This document shows, one piece after another, positions 1-5,901 of a stretch of DNA of 7,364 nucleotides. Both the position numbers and the translations under genes were made by a program. A model generated the notes under the pieces. The model ran no database searches, was not told the origin of the DNA, and worked only from the letters and a program-made list of their open reading frames with translations. Within the stretch, counting starts at the first letter, position 1. Every line of letters begins with the position of its first letter. Source of the DNA: Chloroflexota bacterium (GTDB lineage: Bacteria > Chloroflexota > Dehalococcoidia > Tepidiformales > Tepidiformaceae). The stretch lies in contig JANXYE010000351.1 of assembly GCA_025350285.1 (NCBI GenBank), positions 1 through 7,364 on the forward strand. The letters run 5' to 3'.

Positions 1-1256
1 CGCGCAAGTTCAAGGTGGCGTTCAGCGCGACAAACGAGGACGTGGCGATCACCGATATCCACGACCTCGGCTTCATCCCGCGCATCCAGGACGGCGTGAA
101 AGGCTTCGAGATCCGGACCGGCGGAGGCACCAGCATCATGCCGCGGGTCGGGTATTGCCTGAAGGAATTCGTGCCGATGTCCGAATTCCTGAAGGTCTGC
201 GAAGCGGTTATCCGCCTGTTCGAACGAGCGGACGAACTGCGCAAGAACCGTTCGAAGGCGCGGATCAAGTTCCTGATCGACCGGGTGGGGATCGAAGAGT
301 TCCGGCGGATGGTCGATGAAGAGCTGGCGGCGGACTGGGCGCAGAACCGCGACTTCAGCCCGGACCGGCTGCTTTTCCACGACAACGAAGAGGCAAACGC
401 GCCCGTGAAGCGCCCCCTGTACGCACAGGCGAACGGCGACATGCGCGAGTTCTCGGCGTTTGTGATGAGCAACGTGCGTTCGCAGAAGCAGACGGGGTTC
501 AGTACCGTCGAGGTGAAGGTGACCCGCGGCGACCTCAAGCCCGAGCAGTTCCAGGGGCTGGCGACGATCATGCGGGAATACGCGGGCGGACGGGGGCGGA
601 CATCGGTACAGCAGAACATCATCCTGCGCTGGGTGCGGGACGAGAGCCTCTACGAAGTGTTTAAGAAGCTGGGCGAACTCGGCCTGAATGATGCGGGCGC
701 CAACACGATCACCGACATCGTGAGTTGCCCGGGCACGGACAGCTGCAAGATGGGGATCACGAGTTCGATGGGCCTGGGCGAGGCGATCCAGGAACGGATC
801 GAGCTGATGAATATCGAGGATCCGCTGACGAAGAAGATCCACATCAAGATGAGCGGCTGCCCCAACGGCTGCGGTCAGCACCACATCGCGAACATCGGGT
901 TCCACGGCGCGGCGATGAAAGTGGGCGACCAGCAGCTGCCGGCGTACCACATGTTCGTTGGCGGTTCGTACGACGAAGGGACGGTGCGCTTCGGGACTCA
1001 GCTCAAGGTGCGCCTGCCGGCGAAGCGGGCACCCGAAGCGACACAGCGGATCGTGGCCTTGTACGAGAGTGACCGGCAAGAGGGCGAAGCGTTCAACAGC
1101 TTCTTCGACCGGGTGGGGCCGAAGACGCTGGAGGCGGCAATCCAGGATCTGACGCTGCCGGGCGAGTTCGACGACGAGAACCAGACGATGTTCATCGACT
1201 GGGGCCGGTTGGATCTGTACCAGGTCCAGCGCGGCGAAGGCGAGTGCGCGGTGTAG
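1..1256 (+). CDS. Nitrite/sulfite reductase (siroheme/[4Fe-4S] hemoprotein), 5'-truncated by window edge
   Basis: This is the C-terminal 417 residues of an assimilatory-type ferredoxin-dependent nitrite or sulfite reductase, a cytoplasmic enzyme that reduces nitrite to ammonia or sulfite to sulfide with six electrons. The frame is already open at base 3 (Arg-Lys-Phe-Lys, the usual start of the first siroheme-domain segment), so the gene begins upstream; family members are roughly 550 residues, so perhaps 130 are missing. Seen in order: the rest of the first NIR_SIR domain with a GGG motif near base 120, a second ferredoxin-like half domain (about bases 410-690), and the second NIR_SIR domain. 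The last holds the cluster/siroheme ligands as Cys-x5-Cys (codons at 726 and 744) and Cys-x3-Cys (858 and 870), all intact. The protein ends in GECAV before TAG. I cannot decide nitrite versus sulfite from the fragment. It is probably not co-transcribed with the following gene, given the spacer and promoter candidate. Confidence 0.93.
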   Translation, partial: RKFKVAFSATNEDVAITDIHDLGFIPRIQDGVKGFEIRTGGGTSIMPRVGYCLKEFVPMSEFLKVCEAVIRLFERADELRKNRSKARIKFLIDRVGIEEFRRMVDEELAADWAQNRDFSPDRLLFHDNEEANAPVKRPLYAQANGDMREFSAFVMSNVRSQKQTGFSTVEVKVTRGDLKPEQFQGLATIMREYAGGRGRTSVQQNIILRWVRDESLYEVFKKLGELGLNDAGANTITDIVSCPGTDSCKMGITSSMGLGEAIQERIELMNIEDPLTKKIHIKMSGCPNGCGQHHIANIGFHGAAMKVGDQQLPAYHMFVGGSYDEGTVRFGTQLKVRLPAKRAPEATQRIVALYESDRQEGEAFNSFFDRVGPKTLEAAIQDLTLPGEFDDENQTMFIDWGRLDLYQVQRGEGECAV

Positions 1257-1260
1257 CCCT

Positions 1261-1296
1261 CCCGGCCCCTCTGCTCTGAACATAGGGGTCGCCGGG
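1261..1296 (+). terminator. Possible hairpin after the reductase gene (weak)
   Basis: Five bases after the reductase stop, CCCGGCCCCT (1261-1270) can pair with AGGGG (1284-1288) and CCGGG (1292-1296), leaving a 3-base bulge TCG and a 13-base loop. A second small inverted repeat, GGTGA/TCACC (1299-1303 and 1308-1312), follows. Neither is followed by a T tract, so an intrinsic terminator is only a possibility; in GC-rich DNA such pairings arise easily. Confidence 0.22.
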
Positions 1297-1383
1297 CCGG
1301 TGAGCCCTCACCCCCGACGTCGCGGCCGGCGCCCGCCCCTCTTGATTTGATCCGCCGAGCTTGGCCGCGTCTTTCCGGGGATC

Positions 1384-1392
1384 TGGTATCAT
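1384..1392 (+). promoter_or_regulatory. Candidate extended -10 promoter for yggT-ABC operon
   Basis: TGG followed directly by TATCAT (1387-1392) fits an extended -10 element (TGn plus five of six consensus bases). The best upstream -35 candidate, TTGGCC at 1361-1366, is 20 bases away, which is long, but extended -10 promoters can work without a good -35. Predicted transcription start is around 1399, leaving about 25 bases of leader before the yggT start, with the ribosome binding site inside it. Prediction by inspection only. Confidence 0.45.
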
Positions 1393-1411
1393 CTGAGGGC
1401 CAGAATCTTCC

Positions 1412-1426
1412 GGAGCCCCGGCCATT
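1412..1426 (+). promoter_or_regulatory. Ribosome binding site pointing to an ATT start for yggT
   Basis: GGAG at 1412-1415 is followed by 8 bases and then ATT at 1424. This spacing is ideal for initiation at 1424, while the next usable start in frame (TTG, 1466) has no Shine-Dalgarno sequence and would remove 14 residues. The residues after ATT (Asn-Ser-Tyr-Val) match the way YggT proteins begin, so ATT seems to decode as the initiator Met. Confidence 0.55.
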
Positions 1427-1687
1427 AACTCCTACGTAGCCCAATTCACGGTCCTTTTCATCCAGTTGCTGACGTGGTCGATCATCGCCCGCTCGCTCTT
1501 GAGCTGGTTCCCGATCGACCAGGGCAGTCCGCTGTATCAGCTGCTGTTCCGTGTTACCGAGCCGATCATCAACCCCCTCCGCAAGGTCCTGCCCACCATG
1601 GGGATGATCGACCTGAGCCCGATGGCGGCAATCATCATGCTGATCGTGATGGGCCAGCTCGTGAGCAGCGTCGCCCAGCCGCTGTGA
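1424..1687 (+). CDS. yggT: YggT family integral membrane protein, probable ATT start
   Basis: A small membrane protein of the YggT/YlmG family, 87 residues if it starts at ATT 1424. Family members (80-100 residues in single-domain form) lie in the cytoplasmic membrane; they are linked to cell division or envelope organisation in several bacteria and to nucleoid or photosystem organisation in plastids and cyanobacteria, with no agreed biochemical activity. Visible hallmarks are a first membrane segment ending in IIARSLLSWFPID, the connector with Pro-Leu-Tyr-Gln-Leu and TEPIINPLRKVLP, the D(L)SPM motif, and a second hydrophobic segment rich in Ile/Leu/Met. A strict start search would pick TTG 1466 (73 residues), cutting into the first membrane helix; the upstream frame is open from 1397, and the Shine-Dalgarno spacing supports 1424. 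The ABC transporter genes follow at a short distance on the same strand, so co-transcription is likely; a functional link is not known. Confidence 0.85.
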   Translation: MNSYVAQFTVLFIQLLTWSIIARSLLSWFPIDQGSPLYQLLFRVTEPIINPLRKVLPTMGMIDLSPMAAIIMLIVMGQLVSSVAQPL

Positions 1688-1704
1688 CCGGTAGCCCGCC
1701 CGCC

Positions 1705-1709
1705 GGAGG
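1705..1709 (+). promoter_or_regulatory. Strong Shine-Dalgarno (GGAGG) before ABC ATPase, start ambiguous
   Basis: GGAGG at 1705-1709 lies 18 bases before the GTG at 1728, which is too far for normal use. It lies 9 bases before an in-frame CTG at 1719, and only 1 base before an out-of-frame ATG at 1711 that encodes Met-Lys-His-stop. The stop of that mini-frame (TGA 1720-1722) overlaps the CTG. The real ATPase start may therefore be CTG 1719, three residues upstream of the GTG. Confidence 0.5.
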
Positions 1710-1727
1710 CATGAAACACTGACGTTC

Positions 1728-2675
1728 GTGACAGGCGCCGCCCTTCCTCCGGCCGTTGAAGCGATGGGCGTCGTTCGCTCGTACGGGGACCGGCGGGCTC
1801 TCGACGGATTCACTGTCAGCATCCCGGCGGGTTCGGTGTTTGGTCTGCTTGGGCCAAATGGGAGCGGAAAAACCACCTTCGTGTCGCTGCTCGCCGCAAT
1901 GGAAGCGCCGGAGGAAGGTACGCTACGGGTGTTCGGCGAACCGCCGGCGCCACGACTGCGGGCACGCATGGGCACCGTGTTCCAGGAGAATGCCCAGGAC
2001 CCGCTGCTGTCCGCAGAGGAGTACCTCACACTTGCGGGCCGCGTGTTCGGCGTACCGGGGAGCATACTCAAGGCGCGCATCCCTTCGCTACTCTCCTCGT
2101 TTGGGCTCGGTGACCGTCGCGGCGACGCGATCGCGAGTCTCTCGGGCGGGATGCGCAGGAGGCTTGATGTGGCTCGCGCGCTGCTGCACGGCCCGGACCT
2201 GCTGATCCTCGACGAACCGACGACCGGGGTGGACCCGGAGGAACGCCGGGCACTGTGGGATCGGCTGCTCGGCTCCGAACGCGGGCGGCGCACGATCATG
2301 CTCGCGACGAACGACCTCGCCGAGGCGGACAGCGTTTGCGACCAGGTCGCCTTTCTTCGGGCCGGGCAGGTGGTCGCCACCGGTACGCCCGCCGAGCTGA
2401 AGCGCGGGCTTCGCAAGGAGGCCGTCCGGGTGACTCTGAACGGACCGGTGGACGAACGCATCGAACGAATTAGGAGCTGGCCCGGGGTCGGCGCGGTAAC
2501 GCTGGATGGGACGGAACTGCACGTAACGGTCGATGACGCCGCCACGTTCGTCCCACGGTTGTTCGAACACGCCCCCGGTGCGGTGCGAGCAATCGCGATT
2601 CAGGCGGCGACGCTGGAGGACGCGTACTTCCAGCACATCGGGAGCCGGACGGCGCGGACGGAGGTGGCCGTTTGA
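1728..2675 (+). CDS. ABC-2 type exporter, ATP-binding protein
   Basis: The nucleotide-binding subunit of an ABC exporter of the CcmA/DrrA/NatA type, hydrolysing ATP on the cytoplasmic face to drive the permease encoded next. In the 315-residue form: A-loop Tyr19, Walker A GPNGSGKTT (42-50), Q-loop Gln86, signature LSGGM (138-142), Walker B LLILDEP (158-164) with catalytic Glu163, and D-loop GVD (167-169). At the H-loop the sequence reads ATNDLAEAD, so residue 195 is Asn where most relatives have the switch His; DrrA-type proteins also deviate here, with Gln. A C-terminal extension (about 225-315) resembles the accessory domain common in drug-export ATPases. The start is GTG 1728 as listed, but the Shine-Dalgarno fits CTG 1719 better; ATG 1764 would clip residues just before the A-loop. 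The gene overlaps the permease by four bases (TTGA). The substrate cannot be inferred; drug, lipid or polysaccharide export are all possible. Confidence 0.93.
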   Translation: MTGAALPPAVEAMGVVRSYGDRRALDGFTVSIPAGSVFGLLGPNGSGKTTFVSLLAAMEAPEEGTLRVFGEPPAPRLRARMGTVFQENAQDPLLSAEEYLTLAGRVFGVPGSILKARIPSLLSSFGLGDRRGDAIASLSGGMRRRLDVARALLHGPDLLILDEPTTGVDPEERRALWDRLLGSERGRRTIMLATNDLAEADSVCDQVAFLRAGQVVATGTPAELKRGLRKEAVRVTLNGPVDERIERIRSWPGVGAVTLDGTELHVTVDDAATFVPRLFEHAPGAVRAIAIQAATLEDAYFQHIGSRTARTEVAV

Positions 2676-3463
2676 GCGCTCTTTCGGCGACGGTCGCACT
2701 GTTCCAACGCGACATCAAGGCGGTGATTCGGTCGCGGTCGCAGCTGTATTCGTCGATGTTCACGCCGCTGCTTCTGCTCGTGCTCCTCGGCACGGGCGTC
2801 TCTGAAGGCCTCGACCCGGCGAAGCTGCCGGGCAATGGAAACTTCACGGCGTACCTGGTGGCCGGGTCCGTGGTGATGACGGCGGTGTTCTCCTCGACAT
2901 TTTCAAGCGCCTCGTACTACCGGGACCGCGATTCGGGAATCCTGCGGATGCTCTTATCAGCGCCGCACGACCCGCACTGGATTCTGCTGGGCAAGTCGCT
3001 GGCCGGCGTCGCCATCGGGGCTGCGCAGGCGCTCATCGTGCTTGCGGTTGCGGCCCCGTTCGTGGATTTCGAATGGCAGTACGGGATCCCACTCGGAATC
3101 GCCGTCTGCCTGGCGGTGGTGCTGCTCTTGAATCTTTTCCTCGGAGGCGTAGCCCAAGCGTTCGCGTCGCGCATCCAGACGATGCAGGGTTTTCACCTGG
3201 TGATGAACCTGGCGCTGTTCCCGTTGTTGTTCTTCAGCGGGGCGTTCTTCCCCGTGGATAATTTGCCGATGTGGCTGGAGATCCTCGCCCGCATCAACCC
3301 GCTCTCCTACGCGGTCGATGCGTTGGAACTCGCGACCTACGCCGATTCGAGCGCGGCGTTTTTCGGGCTGGCGATCGACTTCGTAGTGCTGGGCGGGCTG
3401 GCGGTTGGGGTCTACACGCTGGGCGTGGCGCGTGCACCGAAACTGACGTTCTCCGGCAAGTAG
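2672..3463 (+). CDS. ABC-2 type exporter, permease
   Basis: The 263-residue membrane subunit of the ABC-2 exporter, partner of the ATPase upstream. Six hydrophobic segments are visible at about residues 25-43, 60-80, 104-129, 138-162, 174-193 and 230-252, the standard ABC-2 membrane domain. Family hallmarks are the cytosolic YYRDRDSGILRMLLSAP segment between helices 2 and 3 (coupling region), and the FFSGAFFPVDNLP...INPLSYAVDAL motif after helix 5. The start is TTG 2672, overlapping the ATPase stop (TTGA), with GGAGG at 2660-2664, 7 bases away, inside the end of the ATPase gene; translation is thus coupled, giving matched subunit amounts. The N-terminus (residues 1-24) is a short cytosolic amphipathic stretch as in the family. 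It probably works as a homodimer with two ATPase copies. Substrate unknown. Confidence 0.93.
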   Translation: MSALSATVALFQRDIKAVIRSRSQLYSSMFTPLLLLVLLGTGVSEGLDPAKLPGNGNFTAYLVAGSVVMTAVFSSTFSSASYYRDRDSGILRMLLSAPHDPHWILLGKSLAGVAIGAAQALIVLAVAAPFVDFEWQYGIPLGIAVCLAVVLLLNLFLGGVAQAFASRIQTMQGFHLVMNLALFPLLFFSGAFFPVDNLPMWLEILARINPLSYAVDALELATYADSSAAFFGLAIDFVVLGGLAVGVYTLGVARAPKLTFSGK

Positions 3464-3482
3464 CTGTCACGCGGCCAGCGGC

Positions 3483-3488
3483 TATCAT
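3483..3488 (+). promoter_or_regulatory. Weak -10 candidate before the phosphohistidine-domain gene
   Basis: The 98-base gap between the permease stop and the next gene contains TATCAT (3483-3488), the same hexamer as in the yggT promoter candidate but without a TGn extension and without a recognisable -35 at proper spacing. It would give a leader of roughly 65 bases. Nothing else is recognisable in this gap apart from the ribosome binding site AGGAG at 3550-3554. Confidence 0.25.
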
Positions 3489-3561
3489 TTGCGACGCCGT
3501 CCCTCGGCAACGGGCCAGCAGCGGCTGCTCGGAGCCCGTAGGGGATGTTAGGAGAAAATGA

Positions 3562-5232
3562 ATGGCCGAAACCGCCCAACCACAACCGATCCCCATACCC
3601 GCGAACTTCCCGGTGAAATGGCGAAAACCAGACGACGTGCAGATGTTCTGGTTCCAGGACGCGATGCACCTGCCACAGCCGCTGAGCCCGCTGGACGCGA
3701 CGCTCTACCAACAGGCGTTCGCGGAAGGCGCGACGCAGACCATTTCGCAGATGTCGATGCCGATTTCCGGGTTTCGCGCCGAGGTGTTCAACGGATACAC
3801 GTACCTCGGCCCACTTCCGGTGATGGGGACGCCTGGGGAGATGGACGCACGTTTCCAGGAGATGATCCGCATCACGGGCGAGCTGGGCTCGACAGCGCTA
3901 GCGGACTGGAGGGCGACGTTCGAACCGAAAGTGCTGGCCGAATGCGACGAAGTGTTCGCCTTCGACTACGCCAATCGGCCCCTGCCGGAAGTCGCGGCAT
4001 TCGTCGCGGGATTCTACGAGCGCATCGTACGCATCTGGAACATCCATATGCGGGTCAATATCCCACCGATGAACGCAGTCTTCGGGCTTGAGGATTTCCT
4101 TGGCCAGGTGGTGGGGCCTGAGGCCGTACCGCAATCACGACAGCTGCTTCAGGGCTTCGACAACAAGTCAGTGGCCCTGGGCAAGGCGCTCTGGGATCTC
4201 AGCCGCTGGGTCCGAGCGGACGCTGGCCTTACCGAGGTCGTGACCGCCGCAACCATCGTCGCCGGTCGAGCTACGATTGGCGACCATGCACTGGCGCAGG
4301 AGTTCCGCGCACGATGGCAGCGCTTCCTCGACGAGTACGGTTGGCGTGGGAACCGCTTCATCGAACTCGCACATCCGTCGTGGCGTGAGGACCAGACGAC
4401 GCCGCTGACGCAGTTGAAGAACTTCCTCGCGAAGCCCGACGCGGATGACCCGTACGAAGCCCACCGGCGGCAGGCAGGCGACCGGGAGCGGCTTACCGCT
4501 GAACTCGCCGCGAAGCTGCCTCCGCCGCTCGTGCCACAGTTCCAGGGGATGCTGGCGCTGGCCCAGCAGTACATCCCGATCGCCGAGGACCACAACTTCA
4601 CGATCGACCAGAAGTCGACGACGGTGCTGCGGCACGGCGTGAAGCAGCTCGGCGCTCGGCTGGTGGCGGATGGTGCGCTTGGCGACAGCGAAGACGTGTT
4701 CTTCCTGACCTACGAGGAGATCCAGGCGATCGCGGCCGACGGCGACCGGTCAAACCTCCGCGGCCGGGTGGACGAACGGCGTGCGGACCTCTCGCGCTAT
4801 GAGCGGATGGTCGCGCCGCCGGCACTCGGCACGCCGCCTCCGGCCGATCTGCCGCCGGATCCGCTGGTCACCAAGTTCTTCGGCCTCGGCATGGAGCCGT
4901 CACGTGACGGCCAGACGATTAAGGGTGTTGCCTGCTCGGCGGGCGTCGTTGTCGGTCCGGTCAAGGTGCTGATGACGCTCGATGACGCCTGGAAGCTGGA
5001 GGAAGGCGACATTATGGTCTGCCGCTCCACCATGCCCGCCTGGACGCCGCTGTTCGGCGCCGCGGGGGCCGTGGTTGCGGACGCCGGCGGGCCGCTTTCG
5101 CACTGTGCCATTGTCGCCCGGGAGTACGAAATCCCGTGTGTGGCGGCCACGCAGAACGGGACGCGGGAGCTGCGCGACGGCATGCGCGTACGGGTAGATG
5201 GCGGCCGCGGAACGGTCGAGATCCTGGCGTAG
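3562..5232 (+). CDS. PEP-utilising-enzyme-like protein with C-terminal phosphohistidine (mobile) domain, no ATP-binding domain
   Basis: A 556-residue soluble protein related to rifampicin phosphotransferase, phenylphosphate synthase and PEP synthase. Residues about 25-45 contain FWFQDAMHLPQPLSPL, like the beginning of the substrate domain of rifampicin phosphotransferases; the middle is helical and includes a FLDEYGWRGNRFIEL...PSW motif (255-274). Residues about 454-556 form the swivelling phosphohistidine domain, with GGPLSHCAIVAREYEIP and candidate phospho-acceptor His514. In known relatives this His carries phosphate from an ATP-grasp domain to the substrate domain. That N-terminal domain (about 300 residues) is absent here: the protein begins directly with the substrate part, and no ATP-grasp gene is nearby. 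It may work with a separate ATP-binding subunit, or have another donor or role. ATG 3562 is preceded by AGGAG at 7-base spacing; the overlapping ATG 3558 is in another frame. The substrate is unknown and I would not name it a resistance gene. Confidence 0.88.
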   Translation: MAETAQPQPIPIPANFPVKWRKPDDVQMFWFQDAMHLPQPLSPLDATLYQQAFAEGATQTISQMSMPISGFRAEVFNGYTYLGPLPVMGTPGEMDARFQEMIRITGELGSTALADWRATFEPKVLAECDEVFAFDYANRPLPEVAAFVAGFYERIVRIWNIHMRVNIPPMNAVFGLEDFLGQVVGPEAVPQSRQLLQGFDNKSVALGKALWDLSRWVRADAGLTEVVTAATIVAGRATIGDHALAQEFRARWQRFLDEYGWRGNRFIELAHPSWREDQTTPLTQLKNFLAKPDADDPYEAHRRQAGDRERLTAELAAKLPPPLVPQFQGMLALAQQYIPIAEDHNFTIDQKSTTVLRHGVKQLGARLVADGALGDSEDVFFLTYEEIQAIAADGDRSNLRGRVDERRADLSRYERMVAPPALGTPPPADLPPDPLVTKFFGLGMEPSRDGQTIKGVACSAGVVVGPVKVLMTLDDAWKLEEGDIMVCRSTMPAWTPLFGAAGAVVADAGGPLSHCAIVAREYEIPCVAATQNGTRELRDGMRVRVDGGRGTVEILA

Positions 5233-5254
5233 CCGCTGGTTCCGCTGCCAACGA

Positions 5255-5279
5255 AGAGGCCGCCCAGTGGGCGGCCTCT
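5255..5279. terminator. Perfect 11-bp hairpin between convergent genes, likely bidirectional terminator
   Basis: AGAGGCCGCCC (5255-5265) and GGGCGGCCTCT (5269-5279) form a perfect 11-bp stem with a 3-base loop, AGT. It sits 22 bases after the stop of the plus-strand gene and 37 bases after the stop of rplT, the place expected for a shared terminator of two converging transcripts. Neither side has a clear T tract (only a broken TCTTCGTT on the minus strand), so it may be a U-poor intrinsic terminator or a 3'-end stabilising structure. Confidence 0.7.
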
Positions 5280-5316
5280 CCATTGGTGGCGCTCGTCTGT
5301 CGAGGGGGGTCTCTTG

Positions 5317-5676
5317 TTAGGCGGCGAGGGCGGCCTTCGCCTTGCCGGCGAGTTCCTCGAAGGCATCCGGCCGGGTGGCCGCGAGGTCGGCCAGGGCTTT
5401 GCGGTCGAGTTCGATGCCAGCCTCTTTGAGGCCGTGAATCATGCGGCTGTAGGTGAGGCCATGGAGGCGCGCGGCGGCGTTGATGCGGATGATCCAGAGT
5501 TCGCGAAAGTCGCTTTTGCGGTCCTTGCGGTCTACGTAGTTGTAGCGCAGGGCATGCATCATGGATTCGGTCGCGCGCTTAATCAGGCGATGGCGCTGAC
5601 CGTGGTGGCCCTTGGTAAGGCCGAGGATCTTCTTATGCCGGCGATGGGCGGTGACGCCCCGCTTCACTCGGCTCAT
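5317..5676 (-). CDS. rplT: Large ribosomal subunit protein bL20
   Basis: A 119-residue, strongly basic protein that binds 23S rRNA early in assembly of the 50S subunit. Clear family features are the N-terminal [17 protein letters not shown] start, the basic [27 protein letters not shown] helix region, and the C-terminal globular part [40 protein letters not shown]. The length is normal for bL20 with a short Ala-rich tail. ATG at 5676 is preceded by AAGGAG with 8-base spacing. It is last in the infC-rpmI-rplT operon, 25 bases after rpmI, and is followed by the 5255-5279 hairpin. In other bacteria bL20 represses its own operon by binding the mRNA; no such site is evident here. Confidence 0.98.
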   Translation of the reverse strand: MSRVKRGVTAHRRHKKILGLTKGHHGQRHRLIKRATESMMHALRYNYVDRKDRKSDFRELWIIRINAAARLHGLTYSRMIHGLKEAGIELDRKALADLAATRPDAFEELAGKAKAALAA

Positions 5677-5701
5677 TGGGGTTGCTCCTTCTGGTTATCC
5701 G

Positions 5702-5899
5702 CTAGCTGCCGGCGAGCCAACGCTTCACGTTGGTGGCCATCGCGGGCGAGACTTCGACGGTGCGGCCGAACTGGACCGTGACAGGCTTCCGCTTCTTGCG
5801 GCGGAAGTTGTTCCGGCTACCGTACATTCGCATAATCTTGCCGCCGCCCGTTACGCGAAAGCGCGAGGCGGCTCCTTTGTGGGTCTTCAGCTTGGGCAC
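5702..5899 (-). CDS. rpmI: Large ribosomal subunit protein bL35
   Basis: A 65-residue basic protein of the 50S subunit, of typical length. It begins with the invariant PKLKTHKGAASRFRVTGGGKI and continues with the basic NNFRRKKRK patch. The start is GTG 5899, with AGGAG 7 bases upstream; the ATG two bases earlier (5901-5899) is out of frame and quickly hits a stop, so GTG is the true start. The gene starts two bases after the infC stop, so translation is probably coupled, and rplT follows 25 bases downstream. Confidence 0.97.
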   Translation of the reverse strand: MPKLKTHKGAASRFRVTGGGKIMRMYGSRNNFRRKKRKPVTVQFGRTVEVSPAMATNVKRWLAGS

Positions 5900-5901
5900 A
5901 T

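Noticed and set aside
1299..1312. Small inverted repeat GGTGA/TCACC in the spacer after the reductase
   Set aside because: A five-base stem without a T tract is too weak to call an operator or terminator on its own.
998..2545. 515-codon open frame on the minus strand opposite the reductase end, yggT and the ABC ATPase
   Set aside because: It runs antisense to three well-recognised genes, is Arg/Ser/Pro-rich without any domain, and is the kind of long shadow frame expected in GC-rich DNA.
3558..4091. 177-codon open frame starting at an ATG four bases before the phosphohistidine-domain gene
   Set aside because: It is a frame-shadow of the real gene: Arg/Gly-rich, no domain, and the better-spaced ATG at 3562 opens the frame with clear family motifs.
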